A DNA stretch of 64,000 bases from Bradyrhizobium rifense (GTDB taxonomy: Bacteria; Pseudomonadota; Alphaproteobacteria; Rhizobiales; Xanthobacteraceae), in NCBI RefSeq assembly GCF_008123425.1, contig NZ_VSSS01000061.1:1-64000 (forward strand), written 5' to 3'. The notes beneath the pieces are model-generated. The model did no database searches and was not told the DNA's origin. It worked only from the letters and a program-made list of their open reading frames with translations. Positions 24,026 to 32,713 of this stretch are shown here, one piece after another (the first letter of the stretch is position 1; each line of letters begins with the position of its first letter). The translations under genes were made by a program, and so were the position numbers.

Positions 24026-24670
24026 ATGTGGAGCCTGCCGCCGAGCGATAGCGTGCTGCATCTTCTGGCGCTGGTCGCCTTGACCGCGCAGGGCATGACG
24101 GCGGCGCTCGCCGCCGGCCGCCGCAGCATGGATTACGTCGGCGTCTGCCTGCTCGGCAGCATCACCGCGCTCGGTGGTGGCACGCTGCGCGACTTGTTTC
24201 TCGGTCACTATCCGCTGGCCTGGGTCGCGAACCCGATCTATCTCGTCCTGCCGGGCGCAGCGGCGCTGGTGACGATCCTGTTCGCACACCTCGTGCACCG
24301 GCTTCGACTAGCCTTCATCGTGCTCGATGCCATCGGCCTCGTCGTCTTCACCATGACCGGCTGCGACGTTGCCTGGCAGATGGATGCCACGCTGCCCATC
24401 GTCATCGTCTCCGGCATGGTGACGGGCTGCGCCGGCGGCGTGCTGCGCGACGTGCTCTGCAACGATGTGCCGCTGCTGTTTCGCTCTGAACTCTATGCCA
24501 GCGTCTCGGTGGTGACGGGGCTGTTCTACGCGACCGCCTTCGGCCTCAATCTCAACGCCGAGCTCTGGACCATTTTGACCTTTGTTCTAGGCATCAGCTT
24601 CCGCCTGCTCGCGGTGCGCTACAAATGGGAGATGCCGAAGTTTGTATTCACGGGAGATGAGGAGAAGTAA
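24026..24670 (+). CDS. Trimeric intracellular cation channel (TRIC) family membrane protein
   Basis: A 214-residue integral membrane protein with about seven hydrophobic segments, formerly UPF0126. Two repeats each carry a conserved glycine-rich turn: ITALGGGTLRDLFLG and MVTGCAGGVLRDVLCND, with the Arg-Asp pair typical of the family. Bacterial and archaeal TRIC proteins are homologous to sarcoplasmic-reticulum K+ channels. The role in bacteria is not settled. ATG follows GAGGGAACAAAGCG. Confidence 0.9.
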   Translation: MWSLPPSDSVLHLLALVALTAQGMTAALAAGRRSMDYVGVCLLGSITALGGGTLRDLFLGHYPLAWVANPIYLVLPGAAALVTILFAHLVHRLRLAFIVLDAIGLVVFTMTGCDVAWQMDATLPIVIVSGMVTGCAGGVLRDVLCNDVPLLFRSELYASVSVVTGLFYATAFGLNLNAELWTILTFVLGISFRLLAVRYKWEMPKFVFTGDEEK

Positions 24671-24707
24671 GGCTGACGTCGTCTCACTCCATCCACGAGG
24701 GAGACAG

Positions 24708-25934
24708 CTACGGCCCTTGCCCGCGCGCCTTCGCCACCTGCGCCGGCGTCACCAGCGGGCCGGCGTTGCCCCAGGAATTGCGGATGTAGTTCGTCACCGC
24801 GGCGATCTCGTCATCGGACAATTGCCTGGCATAGGGCGGCATCTCGCCGGTGTTCGGCGCCCGCGGCGTCGTCACGGTGTGGGCGCCGTCGAGGATGATG
24901 CGCAGGGTCGAGGACGGGTTGATCGACTGCAGCAGCGCATTCCCCGGCAATGGTGGATAGATGCGCGGCGCGCCGGAGCCGTCGGCTTCATGGCAGGCGA
25001 TGCAGAATTTTGCGTAGACGGCCTGGCCCGCCTTCATCTCGGCCTCGTCAGGCGGCGTCACCTTCGACTCGCGCCGTACCGGCGGCATGTCTTTCAGATA
25101 CGCTGCCATGGCACGCACATCGGCATCGCTCATTTTCGAGGTCGAATTGACGATCACCTCCGCCATCGGCCCGTCGGCATGGCTCCTGGCGTTGCGACCG
25201 CTCTGCAGATATTCGGTGATGTCGTCGGCACTCCACGACTGTAACCCGGTGCGGGTGGCGCCATCGAGCCGCGGCGCATACCAGCCGCCGAGGTCGCCGC
25301 CCGACAGCGCCTGCGCGGTCTTGTCGGCGCCAAAATAGTTCTTCGGCGTGTGACAGGCGCCGCAATGGCCGAGCCCGGTGACGAGATAGCCGCCCCTGTT
25401 CCACGCCGCGCTCTTGCTCTGGTCCGGCTCGAACAGGCCGGGCGTGAAGAACAGCAAGTTCCAGGCCCGCATCAAGCCGCGATAACCGAACGGCCAGCGC
25501 AGCTCCGGCGGCTTGTTGCGGCTCATGACCGGCGCGAGCGTGCCGAGATAGGCGCGGATCGCCAGCGTGTCGTCCTTGGTCATCCGGGTGAAGTAAGGGT
25601 AGGGGAAGGCCGGGTAATAGAGCGAGCCATCCGGTGCGGTGCCGGTGCGTACCGCGCGGGTGAAATCGGCATCCTGCCAGGCGCCGATTCCGGTGTCGCG
25701 GTCCGGCGTCAGGTTCGGCGCGTAGATCGCGCCGAAGGGCGTGTCGATCCGCTTGCCGCCTGCAAAGGGTTTGGCGGGATCGGCGGTGTGGCAGCCCGCG
25801 CAGTCGCCGGCCTCGACCAGCGTCTTGCCGTAGGCGATCAGCTCGGGCGACGGCTCGGCAGCGAGCGCCGCACTCGTAACCGCACTGCACAAGACCAAAC
25901 CTACCAGAGCCTGGCCAGCCAGAATCCTCCGCAT
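24708..25934 (-). CDS. Triheme c-type cytochrome (alcohol-dehydrogenase cytochrome subunit-like)
   Basis: A 408-residue periplasmic or membrane-anchored cytochrome c. A signal peptide (QALVGLVLCSAVTSAALAAE) is followed by three CxxCH heme sites: CAGCH (45-49), CGACH (about 190) and CIACH (about 310). This matches the AdhB/GdhB cytochrome subunit of membrane-bound PQQ dehydrogenases, which pass electrons to ubiquinol oxidase. No dehydrogenase gene is adjacent, so the electron donor is not identified. ATG follows AGGGGGTCGACG. Length and heme spacing are typical. Confidence 0.9.
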   Translation of the reverse strand: MRRILAGQALVGLVLCSAVTSAALAAEPSPELIAYGKTLVEAGDCAGCHTADPAKPFAGGKRIDTPFGAIYAPNLTPDRDTGIGAWQDADFTRAVRTGTAPDGSLYYPAFPYPYFTRMTKDDTLAIRAYLGTLAPVMSRNKPPELRWPFGYRGLMRAWNLLFFTPGLFEPDQSKSAAWNRGGYLVTGLGHCGACHTPKNYFGADKTAQALSGGDLGGWYAPRLDGATRTGLQSWSADDITEYLQSGRNARSHADGPMAEVIVNSTSKMSDADVRAMAAYLKDMPPVRRESKVTPPDEAEMKAGQAVYAKFCIACHEADGSGAPRIYPPLPGNALLQSINPSSTLRIILDGAHTVTTPRAPNTGEMPPYARQLSDDEIAAVTNYIRNSWGNAGPLVTPAQVAKARGQGP

Positions 25935-26214
25935 CGTCGACCCCCTTGCTGCGACTCATCAGCCCATTCGCATCATACGGGCGTCACGTCGTTTCGCGAC
26001 GCAGGGCTATGGTGACACAAATTGAAAATCGCCCATGCCTTTCGGGCCACGAAATTGCGTTTTTTTCCTGCCGTCGCGGAAGCGCCAGATTTCTGGTGCG
26101 CCGCGTTAAATATCCGACATAGAGTGGCGCAGGTGGTCGGCGCGCCCTAGCTAAAAACAACGGGCAGGCAACGGCTTAAGCAGCCAAACGCTCAAAAGGG
26201 CGGAAGAGGACAAC

Positions 26215-29200
26215 ATGGGCATCAACCAGGGTCCGATCAGTCTCGATCAAAAATACACCCAGGACACCGGCCATATCTTCACGACGGGCATCCAGGCGCT
26301 GGTCCGCCTGCCCATGGCCCAGATTCGCCGCGACCGTGCTGCGGGGCTGAACACCGCGGGCTTCATCTCCGGCTATCGCGGCTCGCCGCTCGGCGGCTAC
26401 GACCAGCAGCTTTTTGCCGCGCGAAAGCATCTCGAGCAGTACAACATCAAGTTCCAGCCCGGCGTGAACGAGGATCTGGCGGCGACCGCCGTCTGGGGAT
26501 CGCAGCAGCTCAACCTCTCGCCCGGCGCCAAGTATGACGGTGTGGTCGGCATCTGGTACGGCAAGGGCCCCGGCGTCGACCGCTGCGGCGACGTGTTCCG
26601 CCACGGCAATGCCGCCGGCTCGGCCAAGAACGGCGGCGTGCTGTGCCTGGCCGGTGACGACCACGGCGCAAAGTCCTCGACCGTCCCGCATCAGTCCGAC
26701 CACGCCTTCATCTCGGCGCTGATGCCGTATCTCTATCCCTCGAGCATCCACGAGATGATCGAGATGGGCCTGCTCGGTATCGCGATGTCGCGCTATTCCG
26801 GCTGCTGGGTCGGCATGAAGGTGATCACGGAGACGGTGGAGACCACCGCCGAGATCGACCTCACCGACGAGATGAAGCCCTTCATCATCCCGCCTGATTT
26901 CGAGCTGCCGCCCGGCGGCCTCAATCTGCGCTGGCCCGATGACCGTTTCGAGCAGGACCGCCGCCTGCAGGACTACAAGGGCTTTGCCGCGATCGCCTTT
27001 GCCCGCGCCAACAAGGTCAACCGCGTCACCATGGATTCGCCGAACGCCCGGTTCGGCATCATGGCCTCCGGCAAGAGCTATGAGGACGTCCGCCAGGCGC
27101 TGCGCGAGCTCGGGATCACCGAGCAGGTCGCCGCCAAGATCGGCCTTCGTCTCTACAAGATCGGCATGCCCTGGCCGCTGGAGCCGGAAGGCGTGCGCCA
27201 GTTCGCCGTCGGCCTCGAGGAAATATTCATCGTCGAGGAACGGCGCGAGATCGTCGAGAACCAGGTCAAGCAGGAGCTGTTCAACTGGCGCGACGACGTC
27301 CGCCCGCGCATCGTCGGCAAGATGGACGAGCACGACAAGCGCTTCCTGACCTTTGCCGCCGAGCTCAGCGTCGCCTCGCTTGCGACCTCGCTCACCGAGC
27401 GTCTGCTTCGATTGAATCTCAACCCCGAGATCGCGGAGATGCTCCGCGTCAAGGCCGATTGGTTCAACGGCCGCCAGGCCACCCAGATGCAGGCGACAGC
27501 GCCTGTCTCCCGCACTCCCTACTTCTGCTCCGGCTGCCCCCACAACACATCGACAAAGGTCCCCGAAGGCAGCCGCGCGCTGGCCGGCATCGGCTGCCAC
27601 TTCATGGCGCTGTGGATGGACCGCTCGACCGAGACCTTTACGCATATGGGCGGCGAGGGCGTGCCGTGGGTCGGCATCGCGCCCTTCACCAACGAGAACC
27701 ACATTTTCGCGAACCTCGGCGACGGCACCTATTTCCACTCGGGCCTTCTCGCGATCCGGCAGGCAGTCGCCTCCAAGACCAACATCACCTACAAGATCCT
27801 CTACAACGACGCAGTCGCCATGACCGGCGGCCAGCGTCACGACGGCGATCTCTCGCCGCAGCAGATCACCTTCCAGCTCCACGCCGAAGGCATCCGCGAG
27901 ATCTATCTGGTCTCGGAGGCCCCCGACACCTATCCCGCCGACACCATCGCGCCCGGCGTGAAGCTCTATCACCGCGACGAGCTCGACAACGTCATGAAGA
28001 TGTGCCGCGAGTACAAGGGCACCTCCGCCATCGTCTTCGTGCAGACCTGCGCCGCCGAGAAGCGCCGCCGCCGCAAGCGCGGTACGATGGAGGATCCGGC
28101 GCGCCGCGTCATGATCAACCCGGCCGTCTGCGAAGGCTGCGGCGACTGCTCGGTGCAGTCGAACTGCATCTCGGTCGAGCCGCTGGAGACCGAGTTCGGC
28201 CGCAAGCGCGCCATCAACCAGTCGTCCTGCAACAAGGACTATTCCTGCGTGAAGGGTTTCTGCCCGTCCTTCGTCACCGTGGACGGCGGCAAGCCCCGCC
28301 ACCGCGCGCCGGCCGATCTCGGCGATATCGGTGCCATTCCCGAGCCCGCTTCGCGCCCGACGCTGGACAAGCCGTACAACATCGCGGTCGGCGGTGTCGG
28401 CGGCACCGGTGTGCTCACCATCGGCGCGCTGCTCGGCATGGCCGCGCATATCGAGGGCAAGGCCTCGATGATCCTCGACATGTCCGGCCTCGCGCAAAAG
28501 GGCGGCGCGGTGCTGAGCCACGTCCGCCTGTCCGATCATCCGGCCGAGGTGACCTGCTCGCGCATCGTCACCGGCACCGCCGACGTCGTGCTCGCCGCCG
28601 ATGAGGTGGTCGCGGTCGCCAAGGACACGATCTCGCTCTGCGACACCACCCGTACCCGCGGCATCATCAACAGCCACGTCATCCCGACCGCCGATTTCGT
28701 CCTCAACCGCGACTTCAACTTCCAAACCCGCAAGCTGAACGGACTGCTGGAGACCGCGCTGCACAAGGACTCGGTCTTCTTCGACTTCACCAAGCCGGCT
28801 GAGCAGCTGCTCGGCGATAGCATCGCCACCAACATGATGATGATGGGCTTTGCCTATCAGAAGGGCCTGCTGCCGCTGTCGGCGGAAGCGATCGAGCAGG
28901 CGATCGAGGTCAACGGCGTCTCGATCAAGATGAACAAGGAGGCCTTCCGCCTCGGCCGTCTTGCGGTCGCGGACCCTGCACGTCTCGCCGATATGCTGAA
29001 GGGGACAGACGAGGTCGCCGCACCCAAGACGCTGGACGCCATGACGCTCGACGAAGTCATCGAGCACCGTAGCAAGCATCTTACCGCTTACCAGAACGGC
29101 CGCCTGGCAAAACGCTATCGCAAGCTGGTCGACCAGGTCCGCGATGCCGCGGCGAAGGGCAGCTATGGTGATGCGCTGCCGCGCGCAGTCGCGATCAACT

Positions 29201-29706
29201 ACGCAAAGCTGCTCGCCTACAAGGATGAGTACGAGGTCGCGCGGCTCTTCACCGACGGCGGCTTCGAAAAGCAGCTCCGCGACCAGTTCGAGGGCGACTT
29301 CAAGTTCAGCTTCAATCTGGCGCCGCCGATTCTCAGCCGAGGTGTCGATGCGCTGGGCCGCCCCAAGAAGCGTGCCTTTGGCCCGTGGATGCTGAAAGCG
29401 TTCGGCGTGCTGGCGAAATTCAAGTTCCTGCGCGGCACCCCGCTCGATATCTTTGGCCGCAGCGCCGACCGCAAGCTCGAGCGCGACCTGATCGTCGGCT
29501 ACGAGAAGGACGTCGCCACCGTGCTCGGCCTGTTGTCGCCGCTCACGATCGACACGTCGGTCGAGCTGTTGTCATTGCCCGACCGCATCCGCGGCTACGG
29601 CCCGGTCAAGGAGAAGGCGGTCGCGGACGCCAAGGCCCGCTACGCCCAGCTCGCGGCCGACCTCGCGAGCCCGCCGCCCGCGCCGAGGCAGATCGCGGCG
29701 GAGTAG
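26215..29706 (+). CDS. Indolepyruvate ferredoxin oxidoreductase, fused alpha-beta (IorAB)
   Basis: A 1163-residue fused 2-oxoacid:acceptor oxidoreductase, single-chain type. The N-terminal part holds the TPP-dependent halves (GDGTYFHSGLLAI and YNDAVAMTGGQ are TPP/Mg sites). An iron-sulfur cluster region follows at about 638-685: CEGCGDC, SNC, then SSC and SCVKGFC. The C-terminal part is the gamma-type domain opening NIAVGGVGGTGVLTIGALLG (about 720). The enzyme oxidatively decarboxylates aryl- or branched 2-oxoacids such as indolepyruvate to acyl-CoA. ATG follows AGAGGACAAC. It stands upstream of an acyl-CoA operon, but across 1.3 kb of repeats and a secreted protein gene. Confidence 0.92.
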   Translation: MGINQGPISLDQKYTQDTGHIFTTGIQALVRLPMAQIRRDRAAGLNTAGFISGYRGSPLGGYDQQLFAARKHLEQYNIKFQPGVNEDLAATAVWGSQQLNLSPGAKYDGVVGIWYGKGPGVDRCGDVFRHGNAAGSAKNGGVLCLAGDDHGAKSSTVPHQSDHAFISALMPYLYPSSIHEMIEMGLLGIAMSRYSGCWVGMKVITETVETTAEIDLTDEMKPFIIPPDFELPPGGLNLRWPDDRFEQDRRLQDYKGFAAIAFARANKVNRVTMDSPNARFGIMASGKSYEDVRQALRELGITEQVAAKIGLRLYKIGMPWPLEPEGVRQFAVGLEEIFIVEERREIVENQVKQELFNWRDDVRPRIVGKMDEHDKRFLTFAAELSVASLATSLTERLLRLNLNPEIAEMLRVKADWFNGRQATQMQATAPVSRTPYFCSGCPHNTSTKVPEGSRALAGIGCHFMALWMDRSTETFTHMGGEGVPWVGIAPFTNENHIFANLGDGTYFHSGLLAIRQAVASKTNITYKILYNDAVAMTGGQRHDGDLSPQQITFQLHAEGIREIYLVSEAPDTYPADTIAPGVKLYHRDELDNVMKMCREYKGTSAIVFVQTCAAEKRRRRKRGTMEDPARRVMINPAVCEGCGDCSVQSNCISVEPLETEFGRKRAINQSSCNKDYSCVKGFCPSFVTVDGGKPRHRAPADLGDIGAIPEPASRPTLDKPYNIAVGGVGGTGVLTIGALLGMAAHIEGKASMILDMSGLAQKGGAVLSHVRLSDHPAEVTCSRIVTGTADVVLAADEVVAVAKDTISLCDTTRTRGIINSHVIPTADFVLNRDFNFQTRKLNGLLETALHKDSVFFDFTKPAEQLLGDSIATNMMMMGFAYQKGLLPLSAEAIEQAIEVNGVSIKMNKEAFRLGRLAVADPARLADMLKGTDEVAAPKTLDAMTLDEVIEHRSKHLTAYQNGRLAKRYRKLVDQVRDAAAKGSYGDALPRAVAINYAKLLAYKDEYEVARLFTDGGFEKQLRDQFEGDFKFSFNLAPPILSRGVDALGRPKKRAFGPWMLKAFGVLAKFKFLRGTPLDIFGRSADRKLERDLIVGYEKDVATVLGLLSPLTIDTSVELLSLPDRIRGYGPVKEKAVADAKARYAQLAADLASPPPAPRQIAAE

Positions 29707-29715
29707 CCAAGTCCC

Positions 29716-29800
29716 GTAGGGTGGGCAAAGGCGCAACGCGCCGTGCCCACCATTTCACTGGAATTGAATCAGAAGAGGTGGGCACGCTTCGCTCTGCCCC
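29716..29800. repeat. Dispersed palindromic repeat, family 4
   Basis: Inverted repeat with GTAGGGTGGGCAAAGGCGCA on the left and a complementary arm ending GGTGGGCACGCTTCGCTCTG on the right. A second copy is at 30554-30638. It starts ten bases after the IorAB stop. Confidence 0.85.
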
Positions 29801-29839
29801 CTTCGATACTGGTTTTGCTCTATCAGCGAATGAAGCCCC

Positions 29840-29925
29840 GTAGCCCGGATGGAGCGAAGCACAATCCGGGATGAACGTATCCTCGGGTGATAACCCCGGA
29901 TTGCGCTTCGCTCCATCCGGGCTAC
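29840..29925. repeat. Dispersed palindromic repeat, family 3
   Basis: Second copy of the family at 18789-18870, with arms GTAGCCCGGATGGAGCGAAG and CTTCGCTCCATCCGGGCTAC. It immediately precedes the secreted protein gene at 29965. Confidence 0.9.
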
Positions 29926-29964
29926 AAGCAGATATGGATCGATACCGAGGCTTGGGAGCAATAA

Positions 29965-30543
29965 ATGCGGCGTGCGCTGCTGATGACGTCGGCCTTGCTG
30001 CTGGCGACGCCGGCCTCCGCCGAAATCCTGTCCTGGGATGGAGTCGGTCCCGTCCGCCTAGGCATGAATGTGAAGGCGGCCGAGCAAGCGCTGAAGACAA
30101 AGTTGCTGCCCAGGCAACTCCCGTTCGAAGATGACCAATGCTACGTGACCTGGCGCGCCGACGGACAGGATCCGGGCCTCGGTTATGTCATTGAGCATGG
30201 TAAGGTCACCGTCATTCAGGTCTATAGCTCGGACGGGAAGGCACCTCACGTGGCTGACACGCACGGGCTCGAAATCGGCGCCGCGGAGGGAGCCATCGAA
30301 GGAGCCTATGGGCAGGTGACGAAGAGCCTCGGTTTCTATGATCGCGGCGGCAACGATGTGGCCGACACCAACGCCGAGCACGATCCGAAGGATGCCAAGA
30401 GCGACTATTCGCCAGAGTACCAGCTCGAGGTCGAGAGTCCTGACCACAAGCGCTCCATCCTCTTCACGGCCCAGGCCGGCAAAGTCATCCGCCTGTCGAC
30501 GGGATTGAGGCCGACAGTACTGGAGCCCGAGCCGTGCCAATAG
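29965..30543 (+). CDS. Secreted protein of unknown function
   Basis: A 192-residue exported protein with a signal peptide (RRALLMTSALLLATPASA). The mature chain begins EILSWDGVGPVRLGMNVKAA, the type of sequence found in small periplasmic proteins with a repeated alpha-beta pattern (a GMxxxxA helix start). Two Cys remain (one mid-chain, one at the very end), allowing a disulfide. No catalytic motif found. It is bracketed by palindromic repeats on both sides. Confidence 0.75.
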   Translation: MRRALLMTSALLLATPASAEILSWDGVGPVRLGMNVKAAEQALKTKLLPRQLPFEDDQCYVTWRADGQDPGLGYVIEHGKVTVIQVYSSDGKAPHVADTHGLEIGAAEGAIEGAYGQVTKSLGFYDRGGNDVADTNAEHDPKDAKSDYSPEYQLEVESPDHKRSILFTAQAGKVIRLSTGLRPTVLEPEPCQ

Positions 30544-30553
30544 CGCCGGAGCC

Positions 30554-30638
30554 GTAGCATGGGCAAAGGCGCAAAAGCGCCGCGTCCACCAACATGCGAG
30601 GGTTGCGTAGAAGGTGGGCACGCGTCGCTTTGCCCGCC
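30554..30638. repeat. Dispersed palindromic repeat, family 4 (diverged copy)
   Basis: Diverged copy of the family at 29716-29800 (GTAGCATGGGCAAAGGCGCA, then GGTGGGCACGCGTCGCTTTG). Together with the next repeat it fills most of the 475-bp gap between the secreted protein and the thiolase; no other gene is seen there. Confidence 0.75.
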
Positions 30639-30774
30639 CTGTGATTTCCCGTTTGAAATCAACCACCGTTCTACTGTGCATGGGGTTGTTTTCGTAAAGC
30701 AGGCGGATTCCGATAAAGCGAAATATCGCTTGTGCCGTCGGGCAAAACACCTTTAGGGTTTTGGCTGTGGTGTC

Positions 30775-30856
30775 CGTCATTGCGAGCGCAGCGAAGCAAT
30801 CCAGAAATGCACCCGCGGAAAGATTCCTGGATTGCTTCGCTGCGCTCGCAATGACG
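30775..30856. repeat. Dispersed palindromic repeat, family 1 (complete)
   Basis: Arms CGTCATTGCGAGCGCAGCGA and its complement with a short loop containing CACCCGCGGAAAG. The remaining DNA up to the thiolase start (to 31018) shows no gene. Confidence 0.9.
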
Positions 30857-31018
30857 ACGCGGGAGCAGAGGGGCGCTCCATGACTGCCCCCACTTGCGCT
30901 CACCCGCTACCCTCTCGCCGCTGCCCTCTCGCCCGACGGAATATTTCCGCGCTTGCCAATCAGCCCACTGCGGTTCAGAAAAAAGAGCCAAGAAGAAACG
31001 CGAGCGGAGACCTCTGTT

Positions 31019-32176
31019 TTGACCATCAAGGGCAAAGCCTACATTGCCGGGATCTACGAACACCCGACCCGGCATGCGCCGGACAAATCCACCGCCCAGC
31101 TGCACACCGAGGTCGCCAAGGGCGCGATCGAGGATGCCGGGCTCTCCAAGGACGATGTCGACGGCTATTTCTGCGCGGGCGACGCGCCCGGCGGCGCCTG
31201 GCCGATGGTCGATTATCTCGGGCTGAACACCAAAAAGCTCCGGCACGTCGATTCCACCGAGACCGGCGGCTGTTCCTACATCATCCATCTCGGCCATGCG
31301 GCAGAGGCGATCGCGGCGGGCAAGTGCTCGATCGCGCTGATTACGCTCGCCGGCAAGCCGCGCACCGGCGTGATGCCGCCGCGCGCGGCCGGTGCGGAAG
31401 CCGATTTCGAGTCCGCTTACGGCGCGACCACGCACAATGCCTATGGCATGTGTGCCATGCGCCATATGCACGACTATGGCACCACGAGCGAGCAGCTCGC
31501 CTGGATCAAGGTCGCCGCGTCGCATCACGCGCAATACAATCCGCATGCGATGCTCAAGGACGTCGTCACCGTCGAGGACGTCTTGAACTCGCCGATGATC
31601 TCCGATCCCTTGCATCGCATGGATTGCTGCGTCGTCTCCGACGGCGGCGGCGCGCTGATCGTGACCACGCCCGAGATCGCCAAGAGCCTGAAGAAGCCGC
31701 TGGTCAAGCTGATCGGCCATGGCGAGGCGATGAAGGGCCCGCGCGGCGGCAAGGATCTCGATCTCACTTACTCCGCCGGCATCTGGTCCGGCCCGCGCGC
31801 GTTCGAGGAAGCCGGCATCACGCCGAAGGACATCAAATACGCCTCGATCTATGACAGCTTCACCATCACCGTACTGATGCAGCTCGAGGACCTCGGCTTC
31901 TGCAAGAAAGGCGAGGGCGGCAAGTTCGTTGCCGACGGCAACCTGATCTCGGGCGTCGGCAAGCTGCCGTTCAACACAGACGGCGGCGGCCTGTGCAGCA
32001 ACCATCCCGTCAACCGCGGAGGCATGACCAAGATCATCGAAGCCGTCCGGCAGCTGCGCGGCGAGGCGCATCCGAAGGTGCAGGTGAAGAACTGCGATCT
32101 CGCCATCGCCCACGGCACCGGCGGCCTTTTGGGTGTTCGCCACGCCGCCTCGACGGCCATTCTGGAGCGCGTGTGA
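31019..32176 (+). CDS. Thiolase-superfamily protein (SCP2/Ltp2-like)
   Basis: A 385-residue thiolase-fold protein. A TTG start at 31019 is preferred: GGAGACC precedes it and the family N-terminus (TIKGKAYIAGIYEHPTRH) begins there, while the ATG at 30953 gives a long basic tail. The position of the usual nucleophilic Cys is C85 in TETGGCSYIIHL, but without the normal CxSG context, and the C-terminal CxG is replaced by HGTGGLLG. This resembles the SCP2-thiolase and Ltp2 aldolase branch, which works with a DUF35 partner, exactly the next gene. It may be a 3-oxoacyl-CoA thiolase or a retro-aldolase. First gene of a six-gene operon. Confidence 0.85.
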   Translation: MTIKGKAYIAGIYEHPTRHAPDKSTAQLHTEVAKGAIEDAGLSKDDVDGYFCAGDAPGGAWPMVDYLGLNTKKLRHVDSTETGGCSYIIHLGHAAEAIAAGKCSIALITLAGKPRTGVMPPRAAGAEADFESAYGATTHNAYGMCAMRHMHDYGTTSEQLAWIKVAASHHAQYNPHAMLKDVVTVEDVLNSPMISDPLHRMDCCVVSDGGGALIVTTPEIAKSLKKPLVKLIGHGEAMKGPRGGKDLDLTYSAGIWSGPRAFEEAGITPKDIKYASIYDSFTITVLMQLEDLGFCKKGEGGKFVADGNLISGVGKLPFNTDGGGLCSNHPVNRGGMTKIIEAVRQLRGEAHPKVQVKNCDLAIAHGTGGLLGVRHAASTAILERV

Positions 32177-32565
32177 TGAGCGAAGCCAAGAAATATCCCG
32201 CCCCGGTCACGAACCCCGAGACCGCCGCATTCTGGGACGCGGCCAAGCAGGGCAAGTTCATGATCAAGCGCTGCACCGCCTGCGGCGATGCGCATTACTT
32301 TCCGCGCTCGATCTGCCCGTTCTGCTACTCCGACAAGACGGTGTGGGAAGAGGCTTCGGGCGAGGGCACGATCTACACGTACAGCCTGATGCGGAAGTCG
32401 CCGACGGGTCCTTATGCCATCGGCTACGTCACGCTGAAGGAGGGCCCGTCGGTGCAGACCAATTTCGTCGACTGCGATCTCGAGAAGCTGAAGATCGGCC
32501 AGAAGGTGAAGGTGGTGTTCAAGCCGACCGACGGCGCCCCGCTGCCGTTCTTCACGCCGGCGTAG
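32176..32565 (+). CDS. DUF35 Zn-ribbon/OB-fold protein, thiolase partner
   Basis: A 129-residue acyl-CoA-binding OB-fold protein (DUF35). An N-terminal helix is followed by a zinc ribbon with CTACGDAHYFPRSICPFC (two CxxC pairs) and an OB-fold beta domain (EGTIYTYSLMRK, GYVTLKEGPSVQTNFVD). DUF35 proteins bind thiolases and carry the CoA moiety in Ltp2-ChsH2-type aldolase complexes. Its ATG overlaps the thiolase stop by one base (TGATG), implying coupled synthesis and complex formation. Confidence 0.93.
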   Translation: MSEAKKYPAPVTNPETAAFWDAAKQGKFMIKRCTACGDAHYFPRSICPFCYSDKTVWEEASGEGTIYTYSLMRKSPTGPYAIGYVTLKEGPSVQTNFVDCDLEKLKIGQKVKVVFKPTDGAPLPFFTPA

Positions 32566-32571
32566 GACGGT

Positions 32572-32693
32572 CCTCATCCTGAGGAGCTTGCGAAGCAAGC
32601 GTCTCGAAGGATGGCCGCGACAAGGAAGCGTTTCGGGCATCGTCATGGTTCGAGACGGCGCAAGAGCGCCTCCTCACCATGAGGATGAGAACC
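32572..32693. repeat. Long imperfect inverted repeat (family 7)
   Basis: CCTCATCCTGAGGAGC near the left end and a related GCCTCCTCACCATGAGGATGAG right end flank a central region with GTCTCGAAGGATGG and TGGTTCGAGAC. It fills the gap between the DUF35 gene and the MaoC gene inside what looks like one operon, so it may affect transcription or mRNA stability. Confidence 0.7.
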
Positions 32694-32713
32694 ACCGGGA
32701 GGAAACAAAAAAA

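Noticed and set aside
26176..29079. 967-codon open frame on the minus strand
   Set aside because: It lies entirely opposite the well-supported IorAB gene. Its translation is rich in Arg, Ala and His and has no recognisable domain; high-GC codon bias on the coding strand creates such shadows.
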